NCBI GenBank assembly: GCA_020636375.1
Contig: JACJXZ010000025.1
Location: 29,467 to 93,466, forward strand
Length of the DNA stretch: 64,000 nt
Source of the DNA: Lewinellaceae bacterium
GTDB lineage: Bacteria; Bacteroidota; Bacteroidia; Chitinophagales; Saprospiraceae
Reading direction: 5' to 3'
Shown here: positions 32,889-41,920 of the stretch, in pieces
How the letters are laid out: every line of letters begins with the position of its first letter
Numbering within the stretch: the stretch's first letter is position 1
Position numbers and translations under genes: made by a program
The notes under the pieces: generated by a model
Told to the model about the DNA's origin: nothing
Seen by the model: only the letters and a program-made list of their open reading frames with translations
Databases searched by the model: none

Positions 32889-34346
32889 TTACTTCTCCAC
32901 CACTTTGATCAGCATGCCGCGGGTGAGCGGTTGGTTGAGTTCCATGCCATTGAGGATAGCCAGTTCTTCGTGCCGGTTGCCGGGCATGCCTGCCTCCTGC
33001 AGGGCTGCGCGCAGGTTGGTGTCTTTGTCGACCCGGTGGATGCGGATGCGTTCCGGCTTCACGTTCATTTTGGAGGGGTCCGTCAGTTTTCGGAAGCCCT
33101 CCATGGTTTGCCGGAACCGGGCGGTATAGGTATTGAAGTCCTGTTTGTAAGACATGCCCAGGATTTGGTAGACCCGCCCTTCGTACTCGATCAGATAGGC
33201 CAGGATGCTGACCACCTCCTGCGTTTGCTCGTTGGCTTGTTCGGCGAGGACCGATACGGCGCGCAGGCCGTTGACTGTTTCGTTGCTGCGGCTGATCTGG
33301 GTCAGCTGATACTGTTGCAGCATGGCGTCGGCAGCCTGAGCGGGATCCTGGCCCGAAGCCAGGGTCAGCAGCATCAGCGCTTTTCCATCTTCCGGTGCCA
33401 TCTGCACCTGCGAAGGCATGTTGTTGACCCGCCAGCCGGAAGGGATGGGGTACTGGAATTTCAGCTCCGGGTGGTAAAAGACCCCGCTTTCCACATAGCC
33501 TTGTCGGGGGTCCTCCCCGTAGGTCAGCCCGTCGATCATCCGCAGGTATTCATTGCGGTTGACATTGTACTGGCTTCCCGACGTTTTCTGCTGCCACTGC
33601 GACGCCAACTGGTCGACCTTCCGGTTGCGGTCGGCCGGGTCGGGGTGGGTCGACAGGAAGGTGGGGATGCTTTGGCCGCCCTGGTCGCTGAGGCGCTTGA
33701 GGGTGCCGAAAAAGTCGGCCATCTGATGGGCGTCGTAGCCGATCCTGGTGGAATACTCGACGCCGAGGCGGTCGGACTCGCTTTCGTCGTCCCGCCCGAA
33801 CTTCAGGAAGAGCAGGCCTATGCCCTGCTGGGCCAGGCCGGCGTACTGGCGGAAATCTTCCGACAGGACCATGCCGGCAACCAGGCCTACCTGCGCCAGG
33901 ATCTGGCGGCTGTACTGCTGGGCGGAGTGGCGGGCGGTGATATGCCCGATCTCGTGGCCCAGTACGCCGGCGAATTCCGCCTCGTTGTTAAAATGCGCCA
34001 GGATACCCCGGGTGAAATACACATAGCCGCCCGGCAGGGCAAAGGCGTTGACCACGGGGGAGTCCAGGACTTTGAATTCGTATTTCAGCTCCGGCCGGTG
34101 CGACACGCGGGCCATTTGCTGCCCTTTCTCATTGATGAAGTTTTGTATTTCCTCATTGTCATACCGGCCAAAAGCGGCAACGATCTCCGGGTCCGACTGT
34201 TCTCCCAGGGCAATCTCCTGGTCCTTGCTCAGGAGCATCAGCTGGCTCTTGCCGGTCACGGGGTTGGTGGCGCAGGATTGGAGGTGGAGGGCGATCAGGC
34301 CCAGCGCCAATATTCTCAGGTACAGAAAAAAAGCAGGCTTTCTCAT
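32889..34346 (-). CDS. M48-family zinc metalloprotease, lipoprotein
   Basis: 485 residues from the ATG at 34344-34346; the open frame extends upstream but the lipoprotein signal begins at MRKPAFFLYL with lipobox LQSC. M48 domain: TNPVTGKSQLMLLSKDQEIALG, NAFALPGGYVYFTRGIL, the zinc-binding HEIGH in VLGHEIGHITARHS, and the third ligand Glu in DESESDRLGVEY. The C-terminal 200 residues include a surface region typical of BepA/YfgC-like proteases and a basic tail (KPERIRIHRVDKDTNLRAAL) resembling a small peptidoglycan-related fold. Such enzymes act in outer-membrane quality control. The neighbour upstream is divergent (34535 and on). Confidence 0.92.
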   Translation of the reverse strand: MRKPAFFLYLRILALGLIALHLQSCATNPVTGKSQLMLLSKDQEIALGEQSDPEIVAAFGRYDNEEIQNFINEKGQQMARVSHRPELKYEFKVLDSPVVNAFALPGGYVYFTRGILAHFNNEAEFAGVLGHEIGHITARHSAQQYSRQILAQVGLVAGMVLSEDFRQYAGLAQQGIGLLFLKFGRDDESESDRLGVEYSTRIGYDAHQMADFFGTLKRLSDQGGQSIPTFLSTHPDPADRNRKVDQLASQWQQKTSGSQYNVNRNEYLRMIDGLTYGEDPRQGYVESGVFYHPELKFQYPIPSGWRVNNMPSQVQMAPEDGKALMLLTLASGQDPAQAADAMLQQYQLTQISRSNETVNGLRAVSVLAEQANEQTQEVVSILAYLIEYEGRVYQILGMSYKQDFNTYTARFRQTMEGFRKLTDPSKMNVKPERIRIHRVDKDTNLRAALQEAGMPGNRHEELAILNGMELNQPLTRGMLIKVVEK

Positions 34347-34525
34347 ATTGGTTAATATTTGTTGAGCAACTACTAATTTACAAATATTGCTGAAAGGAAA
34401 ATCCGGGATGTGATTTCTTGACGTATATAAACGAAAAAGGGTACATTTCCGGGCAGGGGCAGGCTTCGGTTTATCGCCCTGCATATTCCGGAATTGGCCG
34501 TTCTTTTTTAATTTAACCACGGCGT

Positions 34526-34939
34526 ATGCTCATGCTTTTGAAAAAATATAACCCTTCCCTGGCGGCCGGCTTCCTGCTTCTTTACGTTGCAGCGGCTTTC
34601 CAGTCCCCCCTGCTGGAAGGGCTGCATACGCTCGCTCATTTCCTGGATCATGGACATCACCATCAGCACCACCATTTTCACAACCATTCCAATGATTCTT
34701 CCGAACACGGGCATGAGTTGTTGACTGTTGCCGGCGAAGTAATGGGCCAGATAGCTGGCGAACCAGCCCCGGCAAAGGGCAACGCTGAAAAGATAAAGAA
34801 AAAACTGACGGATCACGCAGTCATAATCCGCGGCGGGCCCTGCCCGGCGAGCTTTTCCGGACAAAAGCCGGAGCGCCCCGTCCTCTGGCCATCAGCTTTG
34901 TTCATCCATGTGCCCACGCCTCCTCCCCGGCGCGCCTGA
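34526..34939 (+). CDS. His-rich exported protein, putative metal-binding partner of the TonB receptor
   Basis: 137 residues (start at 34526 or at the in-frame ATG at 34532, two residues later). One hydrophobic N-terminal segment (AAGFLLLYVAAAF) serves as signal or anchor. Then a His cluster DHGHHHQHHHFHNHSND with more His nearby (SEHGHE), a Lys/Glu helix, and a Pro-rich end. I do not recognise the family, but the density of His strongly suggests Zn, Ni, Co or Cu binding in the periplasm. It precedes by 150 bp, on the same strand, a TonB-dependent receptor, so a joint role in metal uptake is plausible. It could also be a short accessory of unrelated function. Confidence 0.6.
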   Translation: MLMLLKKYNPSLAAGFLLLYVAAAFQSPLLEGLHTLAHFLDHGHHHQHHHFHNHSNDSSEHGHELLTVAGEVMGQIAGEPAPAKGNAEKIKKKLTDHAVIIRGGPCPASFSGQKPERPVLWPSALFIHVPTPPPRRA

Positions 34940-35089
34940 CGCCCCCTTTAAGTAAAGATCAGAAAGCAGAGTAGTGTGCACTACACCCATTTTAACACCA
35001 AATGGGAAATACAGCCAGTGCCCCGGATATTGCCGGCTTCGCGCCCGGAGCGGATATGGGCCTGCCTGTTTTTCCCTCAAATAAAAATT

Positions 35090-37321
35090 ATGTTACGGTC
35101 AATTTATATTATCGCCATCCTGTTCCTGAGCTGCGCCGATTTGATCGGCCAGCCGTTTGAAGGCCGGGTCGCCGACGGTGCCGGACGGCCGATCCAGGAC
35201 GCCTACGTCATCGGGCAATCACAAACCAACCATACCCATACCAACGAACTGGGGATTTTCCGCCTCCCTGCCGCCCAGCCCGGCGATACGGTTAACATCA
35301 GTTTTGTAGGGTTCGAAACCAGGCGGCTGATCCTTCAGGAAAAGGACTTCGAACAGGTGGCTACCATTGTGATGAAAGAGGCGCCCATCAATCTGGAGCA
35401 GGTCGTCATCTCCAACAAGATGAGTACCCTGAACCAGATTTCTGCCGTGGGCCTGGAAACCAACCCGGTTAACTCTTCCCAGGAAGTCCTGCGCAAAGTG
35501 CCGGGCCTGTTCATCGCCCAGCATGCCGGCGGCGGCAAAGCCGAGCAGATTTTCCTGCGCGGCTTCGACATCGACCATGGCACCGACATCAATATCACGG
35601 TTGACGGCCTGCCCGTCAACATGGTTTCCCACGCTCACGGGCAGGGGTACGCCGACCTGCACTTCCTCATCCCGGAGACGATTGAAAATATCGATTTCGG
35701 GAAAGGGCCGTATTATGCGGGCCAGGGCAACTTCACCACTGCCGGTTATGTAGGTTTCCAGACCAGAGAAAAGCTGGACGCCAGCCTGATGTCTCTGGAA
35801 TACGGGCAGTTCAACACGCTGAGGACAGTGGGCTTGTTTGACCTCCTGAGCGGCGATCCCGGCAGGAGCGCCTACCTGGCCGCCGAGTACATGCTGAGCG
35901 ACGGCCCTTTCGAGTCGTCCCAGAACTTCAACCGGGCGAACCTGCTGGCAAAGTATACGGCCAACCTGCCCAACAACGACAAACTATCCTTTATGGCGTC
36001 TCACTTCGCCAGCAAATGGGACGCTTCCGGGCAAATCCCGCAAAGGGCCGTGGATTCGGGCCTTATCAACCGCTTCGGCGCCATCGACGATACGGAAGGC
36101 GGCGCCACCAGCCGGACCAACGTAGCCATCCACCATACCAAAATGCTTTCCGGCAATGCTTTCGTAAAAAGCCGCGCCTACTTCACGCAGTACGACTTTG
36201 AGCTGTTTTCCAACTTCACCTTCTTCCTGGACGATCCCGAGAACGGCGACCAGATCCGGCAAAGGGAGAACCGGAATATCTTCGGGCTGGAAAGCGTTCT
36301 CCACCGGCAGTACCGCCTGGGCGGGGCGGGGCTGAGCGCGCGGGCCGGCGCCGGCCTGCGCTACGACCTGGTCAAAGACAACGAGCTTTCCCGCACGCTC
36401 AACCGGAGGACTACACTTGAACCCATTGCTCTGGGCGACATCAACGAATCCAACGTATACGGCTTCGCCGACGCGGAGCTGGATCTCGGCAAGGTGCTGA
36501 TCAACCCCGGCCTGCGGGTGGACTACTTCAAGTTTGACTACGTCGACAAGCTTGCCGCTGCCTACAGTACGTTGTCAGAAGACAAGGCTTTCGTCAGCCC
36601 CAAACTGAATTTTATCTACAACCCGAACCGCCAGTGGCAGTTCTTCCTCAAATCCGGCATCGGGTTTCACTCCAACGACAGCCGGGTCGTGGTAGCCCGG
36701 GAAGGCCGGGAAATCCTGCCCGCCGCTTACGGTGCCGACCTGGGGGCCATGTGGAAACCCTTACCCCGGCTTTGGTTCAATACGGCGCTCTGGTATCTGT
36801 TCCTGGAGCAGGAATTTGTCTACGTAGGCGATGCGGGCATCGTGGAACCCAGCGGCAAAACCCGCCGCTACGGCCTGGACTTTGGCATTCGCTATCAGGT
36901 CACCAACAGCTTGTTCTTTGATTCGGATGTCAACTACACCATCGCCCGGGCTATCGATGAGCCGGAAGGGGCGGATTACATCCCCCTGGCACCCGACCTG
37001 ACGGCCACCGGAGGGTTGTCATTCCAGCCTTCTTCCGGGTTTTCCGGCGGAATCCGGTATCGTTACATCAAGGACCGGCCGGCTAACGAGGACGGCAGCA
37101 TCACGGCGGAGGGATATTTCGTAGTGGACGGCAACGTCAATTATACGATCAAAAATCTGACGTTCAGCATTATCGGGGAGAACCTGCTGGATACGGAATG
37201 GAATGAGGCGCAGTTCGCTACGGAGTCGAGGCTTAAAGGAGAAGATGAAAGCGTGGAGGAACTACACTTTACGCCGGGCGTGCCGTTCTTTCTCCGGGGG
37301 AAGGTGGCGTACCGGTTCTGA
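35090..37321 (+). CDS. TonB-dependent outer-membrane receptor, possibly for a metal
   Basis: 743 residues from the ATG at 35090, where the signal peptide (MLRSIYIIAILFLSCADLIG) begins. Domain order: CarboxypepD-like N-terminal domain (about 25-105, FEGRVADGAGRPIQDAYV), plug (about 110-235, GLFIAQHAGGGKAEQIFLRG and IDFGKGPYYAGQGNFTTAGYV), then a 22-strand barrel ending in a C-terminal aromatic (VAYRF). His-containing stretches in the first domain (NHTHTNELG) and in the plug (VSHAHGQGYADLHF) are notable, and the neighbour upstream is His-rich. It would import a ligand with energy from TonB/ExbBD. The metal guess rests on the His clusters and context. Confidence 0.9.
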   Translation: MLRSIYIIAILFLSCADLIGQPFEGRVADGAGRPIQDAYVIGQSQTNHTHTNELGIFRLPAAQPGDTVNISFVGFETRRLILQEKDFEQVATIVMKEAPINLEQVVISNKMSTLNQISAVGLETNPVNSSQEVLRKVPGLFIAQHAGGGKAEQIFLRGFDIDHGTDINITVDGLPVNMVSHAHGQGYADLHFLIPETIENIDFGKGPYYAGQGNFTTAGYVGFQTREKLDASLMSLEYGQFNTLRTVGLFDLLSGDPGRSAYLAAEYMLSDGPFESSQNFNRANLLAKYTANLPNNDKLSFMASHFASKWDASGQIPQRAVDSGLINRFGAIDDTEGGATSRTNVAIHHTKMLSGNAFVKSRAYFTQYDFELFSNFTFFLDDPENGDQIRQRENRNIFGLESVLHRQYRLGGAGLSARAGAGLRYDLVKDNELSRTLNRRTTLEPIALGDINESNVYGFADAELDLGKVLINPGLRVDYFKFDYVDKLAAAYSTLSEDKAFVSPKLNFIYNPNRQWQFFLKSGIGFHSNDSRVVVAREGREILPAAYGADLGAMWKPLPRLWFNTALWYLFLEQEFVYVGDAGIVEPSGKTRRYGLDFGIRYQVTNSLFFDSDVNYTIARAIDEPEGADYIPLAPDLTATGGLSFQPSSGFSGGIRYRYIKDRPANEDGSITAEGYFVVDGNVNYTIKNLTFSIIGENLLDTEWNEAQFATESRLKGEDESVEELHFTPGVPFFLRGKVAYRF

Positions 37322-37347
37322 CCCCTGACAGGATTGGCCGGGTTGGG

Positions 37348-37471
37348 CTGGGTAGACAGGATTGACGGGGTAGACAGGATTGACAGGATTAACAGGATTG
37401 ACCGGGTTGACAGGACTGGACTTGCAATTTCAGGCCTGCATTCCGGTAAATCCTGTTCATCCTGTCTTTAC
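37348..37471. repeat. GACAGGATT repeat array with inverted end
   Basis: Several copies of GACAGGATTgACAGGATTaAC lie on the left, and AATCCTGTTCATCCTGTC closes the right side as inverted sequence. It occupies the gap between the receptor gene and the convergent serpin gene. Related arrays are at 43461-43840 and 63859-63930. Confidence 0.7.
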
Positions 37472-37485
37472 AAAGGCCGGAGGCA

Positions 37486-38733
37486 CTAGTCTGCATTAGG
37501 ATCCATCATCTTGCCCAGGAAGAGGATGCCGTTGGTTTGGGCATCGCGGATGGCGAAGACGAAGGGTTTGTTGACGTTCATGGCCGGGATTTGCGGCAGG
37601 GAAGTCTCGACAATCACCACCGAAGTGACGGCTGCCGCTTCGCTGCCCTCTTCGTTCACCTCGATGACTGCCTTGTGTTTGACCTCGTCGATATTCAGGG
37701 CGGCGTCGGCGATGCCGGTGAAATCCGCCAGGCCGGGAGCGAAGGCGATGCCCATGCCGAGATCCGTCAATGCCTTGACCAGGCTTTTTTCGTATTGCAT
37801 CTTGAATTTCGGAAAGAAGAAGAACAGCTCCTGATAGGTGAATGACTGCGTCCAGGATGCCCAGTTTGCGTTGTTCATTTCGCTGATGACGTCATCGACG
37901 GTATAGCCAGTCTTGGGCAAGAAAACGCTCATGGTGAAAGCGGAATCGGCGTAGGCCAGGTCGATCGCCTGGAAGACTTCAGTTTCGAAGTAGGGCAGGA
38001 ATCCCTGGCCCCAGTTCATCATGTCTACCTCAGCTACGGTTTCGTTTTTCAGCATGAATTCGGACGGATGGGTGAAATCCGGGTCGAAGGGATGGCGCCA
38101 GGCCCCCTTGAAGTAGACAGCATTGATGAGGTACATCACCACGTTGGAGGCGATGGGCCCGTCGACGATCGACTCGATCAGGCTGTTGGTATTGTCTTTC
38201 ACCCAGCTGTTGATGGCTACCCGGGCCTGCGGGTCGGCGAAGTCGAGCTCAGACACCTCGCTGCCGAAGTAATCGCGGTTGACGGCCAGGAAGGCATCTT
38301 TGGCCGGGAAGCCCTGCCGGTACCAGATGGAGTTGGCCAGCAGCAGCTGTACTTCCGGATCCAGGACCGGCAGCAGGGCAAGCAATTGTTTAAAGCCTTC
38401 ATTCGCCTGCTCCAGGCTCAGGCCGTTCTGTTCCAGCGTGGCCATCATGTCGGCGCGGGTTTGGCCTTCGGCGCCGTTGACGGCCATGGAAAGGGCGGTG
38501 GCCACGCTCAGGGGAGAGATGAATATGTTGTCGTCGGGAGCATCCTGGTGCAACTGCCGGAAGAGGTTGAAACCGAATTCCGTGTTGGCGGCGCTCACCA
38601 GGCAGGCTTCGGCATTATCCTCGCAGTTGATGCCCGGCGAGGGTGCGGGATCCTGAATCGCATCTTCGTTATTGCATTGAACAAAGAGGAAGGAAATAGC
38701 CAGCAAAAACAAAGGGGTTATTTTATTCATCAC
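37486..38733 (-). CDS. serpin-family protease inhibitor (lipoprotein)
   Basis: 415 residues. Lipoprotein signal (ISFLFVQC), short linker, then a complete serpin fold (about 45-412): NTEFGFNLFRQLHQ, NIFISPLSVATALSMAVNGAEGQT, INSWVKDNTNSLIE, LINAVYFKGAWRHPFDP, MSVFLPKTGY, FFFFPKFKMQYEKSL and the C-terminal NKPFVFAIRDAQTNGILFLGKM. The hinge of the reactive loop, EEGSEAAAVTSVV, keeps the small residues needed for insertion into the central sheet, so it should be inhibitory. Counting from the hinge, P1-P1' would be Thr-Ser in VETSLP (inference). It probably guards the cell envelope against foreign proteases. Single gene. Confidence 0.93.
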   Translation of the reverse strand: MMNKITPLFLLAISFLFVQCNNEDAIQDPAPSPGINCEDNAEACLVSAANTEFGFNLFRQLHQDAPDDNIFISPLSVATALSMAVNGAEGQTRADMMATLEQNGLSLEQANEGFKQLLALLPVLDPEVQLLLANSIWYRQGFPAKDAFLAVNRDYFGSEVSELDFADPQARVAINSWVKDNTNSLIESIVDGPIASNVVMYLINAVYFKGAWRHPFDPDFTHPSEFMLKNETVAEVDMMNWGQGFLPYFETEVFQAIDLAYADSAFTMSVFLPKTGYTVDDVISEMNNANWASWTQSFTYQELFFFFPKFKMQYEKSLVKALTDLGMGIAFAPGLADFTGIADAALNIDEVKHKAVIEVNEEGSEAAAVTSVVIVETSLPQIPAMNVNKPFVFAIRDAQTNGILFLGKMMDPNAD

Positions 38734-38816
38734 AATTATGGTTTTTTCTTTCAGGAAGGACGAGGGAAAGGCGGTTGGTGTTGGGTTAGAAAATAAAAAA
38801 ATGGAGGCACCGCTTT

Positions 38817-40529
38817 TTATCGCCGGAAGCTTTTCTCAAAAACCGCCACATTGCCCATTGCATCCTTCACTTCCAGCCTGAGTTGGTGTTCGCCCCGGGC
38901 GAGGGTGTCCTCGAAAAAATACTCCAGCCGCCCGTGTTTGGCATCATATTCAAATAACACCCAGTGGCCGTCGACCGTTCCCCGGTATTGCAGGCCGGGC
39001 ACGTCGCCGGCTGTACGGAAGTTGTCGGTTATCCGAAAAGCGACGGAGGCGGCCCGGCTCTGGCCTTCCTGCCAGCTGAGGGGTTCAATGGCCGGAGGCT
39101 CGTCGTCTGTCAGTATGCAGTAGGCGCCGAAAGAAGCTGCCCGGGTATGCAGAAAACCGTCCTTCCACGATCCGCCGCAGTTTACAACGGCGCCGCCGTC
39201 TGTGCAGTAACCGACAAAAGCCTTCTCCCGTAGGTGATCCGGAATCAGTAAAGTAGGGCGGATGGCTATGTCGAATGCCTGATGGAGCGGCGTTCCGGGA
39301 TGGTGAACATGATGAACCAACGAGTAGACGCCATACGAATCTTCCAGGACGGGTTCGTAGTAAAAATGCAGGCTCTCATATAAGCTGTTTTCCGGAAAGC
39401 GGAGGAAAAGGGAAGGGGTTTGGATGACGCTGGCTTCTTCCCGGGGCAGCCAGTAATTGTAGAAGGGGCGTTGAAGGTGCTTTCTGCCGGGAATCCGTTT
39501 CAGCCAGAAGGACAGGGTCGAGATATTTCCGGCTATATCGGCTGCTTCCAGGCGGACTGCAACCGCTTCTTCGGGATCCAGGGTGATCATGCCCCCTTTC
39601 TTCAGGTAGTTGGATAAGGCGTTGCCGGGCATGAGGTACAACCGGTTGACATACCTGCCGTTTTCCCGCAACGCTTCGTAATCCAGGTGAGCGTCGAGGT
39701 AGCGCGTTTCTTCCCGGCGGAAATGCTCCATGTTGAAGTGGTAGGCCAGAGAATCCTGGCAGAACAACTTCAGTTCGAAAATCCCGTTGCGGTTGTTGGC
39801 CCCATCCTGCTGGTCGAACACCTCCAACCCCAGGCCCACCTGGGGGAAAGCAGTTCGGAGGGTGTCGCCCTGCGCCAAGTGAAAGGAACCGTCCCGTGCC
39901 TTGCGAAACGCCTGTTCCTGGACCAAAGAAGAAATACCTCGTTCATCGATGGCATACAGCCGCAGGCACTGCATAACCGGGGGGCGGTGGTCGGCCACCG
40001 GCAGGCCAAAATTCAGCGGGTTGACGGCGAGGGTTCCGGTGCTGTCCCGAACCTCAAAATGCAGGTGTGGGCCGAAAGAGTGGCCGGTCAGGCCCATAGA
40101 GCCGATCACTGCTCCTTTCCCGACGGGGAACAACCCGGGTTCCGGGTGCAGGTCTACGGCATAAGACTCTTCCGAATACTGATGGCTTCGCACGAAAGCT
40201 TCCAGCTCCGGGCTGAAGCGGTCCATGTGGGCGTAAACAGTAGTGTAGCCGTTGGGGTGCGACAGATAAACGGCCTTGCCGTAACCGCCCGGCGATACCG
40301 AAATGCGCGAAACGTAACCCGCCGCTGCCGCCAGGAGCACATCCCCCACATTGCCTTTGATGTCGGCGCCCGAATGAAAGTGGCCGGGCCGCAATTCGCC
40401 GAAGGTGCCCGACAGGCGCAGTGGCCCTCTGGCTGGTGCGGAAAAATAATCCTGCGGATAGGGCGCATCCTCCCGGAAGGTAAAGGAAAGGAGAAGAAGG
40501 ACAGAGCATATGATCAGGGTGCTGCGCAT
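38817..40529 (-). CDS. M23-family peptidoglycan metallopeptidase
   Basis: 570 residues from the ATG at 40527-40529 (MRSTLIICSVLLLLSF). Signal peptide, then an N-terminal LytM/M23 domain (about 35-175): GTFGELRPGHFHSGADIKG with the first zinc His and Asp of HxxxD, then GYVSRISVSPGGYGKAVYLSHPNGYTTVYAHM, and GHSFGPHLHFEVRDS with the HLHFE zinc/catalytic motif. The remaining 390 residues are beta-sandwich modules without obvious catalysis. M23 enzymes cut peptide cross-links in the wall. All metal ligands are visible, so it should be active. Monocistronic. Its leader (40561-40588) contains a GTTG-type heptamer repeat. Confidence 0.9.
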   Translation of the reverse strand: MRSTLIICSVLLLLSFTFREDAPYPQDYFSAPARGPLRLSGTFGELRPGHFHSGADIKGNVGDVLLAAAAGYVSRISVSPGGYGKAVYLSHPNGYTTVYAHMDRFSPELEAFVRSHQYSEESYAVDLHPEPGLFPVGKGAVIGSMGLTGHSFGPHLHFEVRDSTGTLAVNPLNFGLPVADHRPPVMQCLRLYAIDERGISSLVQEQAFRKARDGSFHLAQGDTLRTAFPQVGLGLEVFDQQDGANNRNGIFELKLFCQDSLAYHFNMEHFRREETRYLDAHLDYEALRENGRYVNRLYLMPGNALSNYLKKGGMITLDPEEAVAVRLEAADIAGNISTLSFWLKRIPGRKHLQRPFYNYWLPREEASVIQTPSLFLRFPENSLYESLHFYYEPVLEDSYGVYSLVHHVHHPGTPLHQAFDIAIRPTLLIPDHLREKAFVGYCTDGGAVVNCGGSWKDGFLHTRAASFGAYCILTDDEPPAIEPLSWQEGQSRAASVAFRITDNFRTAGDVPGLQYRGTVDGHWVLFEYDAKHGRLEYFFEDTLARGEHQLRLEVKDAMGNVAVFEKSFRR

Positions 40530-40560
40530 GGGATGTTGGTTATATGGCCATATTGCTGGA

Positions 40561-40588
40561 TTGTTGTATTGTTGTTCGTTGTTTGTTG
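40561..40588. repeat. GTTG heptamer-type repeat upstream of the M23 gene
   Basis: TTGTTGTATTGTTGTTCGTT then GTTTGTTG: near-7-bp spaced GTTG units similar to the array at 53224-53273. Confidence 0.45.
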
Positions 40589-40807
40589 GGGGCCAAAAAG
40601 TATAGCTGCCCAGCGCGACGGGCAACCGATTACCCGCAACTGGCCAGCCTTAGAAAGGTAAGTAAGCGGATACAAGTTAGCGCGACAATATAACAATTGC
40701 CCCAGGAATAGAGCTGCCAAGCCACGTTTTCGAAGCAGCATGAGTTATTATAAATGTGTCCAACTACTTAGCCGCGCTGCCACATAACAATATAGCCCTA
40801 TAGCCAT

Positions 40808-41527
40808 TCACCAATCCGGCTGCCCCTCTTCATCCTCCTGCCCCCACCCTCCCCAGTTGCCCTTCAGCGTTCTTTCCTGTTCGTTTTCCTTCAGGTATGC
40901 GAGGAATTTTTTGCGGGGGATACTTCGGGCGCCGAGGCTGGCCAGGTGGCTGGTTTTCTGCTGGCAGTCGATCAGCCGGAAACCTCGCCGGCGCAACTGG
41001 CGCACGAGCGTGATGAACCCAAACTTTGAGGCGTTGCTGACTTTGGCGAACATCGATTCTCCGAAAAAAATCCGGCCCAGGGCGATGCCGTACAGGCCGC
41101 CCACCAGATGGCCATCCTGCAGCACCTCAACAGAGTGGGCGTATCCCATTTCATGCAGTTGGGCATAACCTTTGATCATCCCTTTGGTAATCCAGGTGCC
41201 GCCCTGCCCGGGCCGGTACTGGGCGGCGCATTGCCGGATGACGGTTTCGAACTGTTGGTCAAAGGTGGTTTCGAACTTGCGCTGGTTAAAATAGGGGCGC
41301 ATGCTCCGGGCCACTTTCAATTCGTCGGGGAAGAGCACAAAACGGGGGTCGGGCGACCACCAGAGGATGGGTTCGCCGGGGCCGAACCATGGGAAAATCC
41401 CCATGGTGTATGCTTTCAATAAACGTTGGGGAGAAAGGTCGCCACCGATAGCAAGGACGCCCTCGGGGTCGGCAAGCTCGGGGTTGGGGAAAACGAGATT
41501 TTGTTCAGAAAGCCAAAAGATGGGCAT
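40808..41527 (-). CDS. aat: leucyl/phenylalanyl-tRNA--protein transferase
   Basis: 239 residues from the ATG at 41525-41527 (a TTG two codons upstream is less likely). Signatures: PEGVLAIGGDLSPQRLLKAYTMGIFPWF, WWSPDPRFVLFPDEL, TWITKGMIKGYAQLHEMGYAHSVE, GGLYGIALGRIFFGESMFA, LIDCQQKTSHLASLGARSI. The enzyme attaches Leu or Phe to N-terminal Arg/Lys of proteins, marking them for degradation. It is immediately followed upstream, with 16 bp spacing and the same strand, by clpS, which delivers such substrates to the Clp protease. The two make a functional N-degron unit. Order clpS then aat suggests one transcript. Confidence 0.96.
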   Translation of the reverse strand: MPIFWLSEQNLVFPNPELADPEGVLAIGGDLSPQRLLKAYTMGIFPWFGPGEPILWWSPDPRFVLFPDELKVARSMRPYFNQRKFETTFDQQFETVIRQCAAQYRPGQGGTWITKGMIKGYAQLHEMGYAHSVEVLQDGHLVGGLYGIALGRIFFGESMFAKVSNASKFGFITLVRQLRRRGFRLIDCQQKTSHLASLGARSIPRKKFLAYLKENEQERTLKGNWGGWGQEDEEGQPDW

Positions 41528-41543
41528 TCTCAAAAGGAGTATA

Positions 41544-41849
41544 TCAGTTTTCTTCGATCACAGCGGACAAGCCCCGGTCGACCAGCGCGTCTTTTTTGGG
41601 TTTAAGTACGCTTTTGGGCGCTGTCTTGACGGTGGCCTTGCCCTTGAAATGGATGATGAGGGAGAGCTGTTCGGCCTGCTCCAGCGTGTGGTGGAGCACC
41701 TCCTGAAAGCATTGAATGACCCATTCGAAGGTATTGTGGTCATCGTTAAAAACGATCAGCTGCGCTTGTTCGCCTATATCCGAAACCTCGTCTTCAACGA
41801 CGACTTCTTCCAGCTCTTCTACCGCGTGATTGTACAGCTCTTCCATCAT
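41544..41849 (-). CDS. clpS: ClpS, adaptor of the Clp protease
   Basis: 101 residues from the ATG at 41847-41849 (a second ATG follows directly; a GTG at 41882 would add 11 residues). The core shows LIVFNDDHNTFEWVIQCFQEVLHHTLEQAEQLSLIIHFKGKATV: the DDHNTFEWV stretch holds the specificity-pocket residues that bind N-terminal Leu, Phe, Tyr or Trp, and the His in IIHFKG lies on the ClpA-contacting side. ClpS brings N-degron substrates to ClpA/ClpC. Its pairing with aat (41527) supports the role. The N-terminal extension is acidic and flexible. Confidence 0.93.
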   Translation of the reverse strand: MMEELYNHAVEELEEVVVEDEVSDIGEQAQLIVFNDDHNTFEWVIQCFQEVLHHTLEQAEQLSLIIHFKGKATVKTAPKSVLKPKKDALVDRGLSAVIEEN

Positions 41850-41920
41850 ATTTCCGGACTTTTGAGTTAATGACCCGGGCACTACACACGAGGGGTTGGC
41901 CAGGTGTCATATTCAACAAA

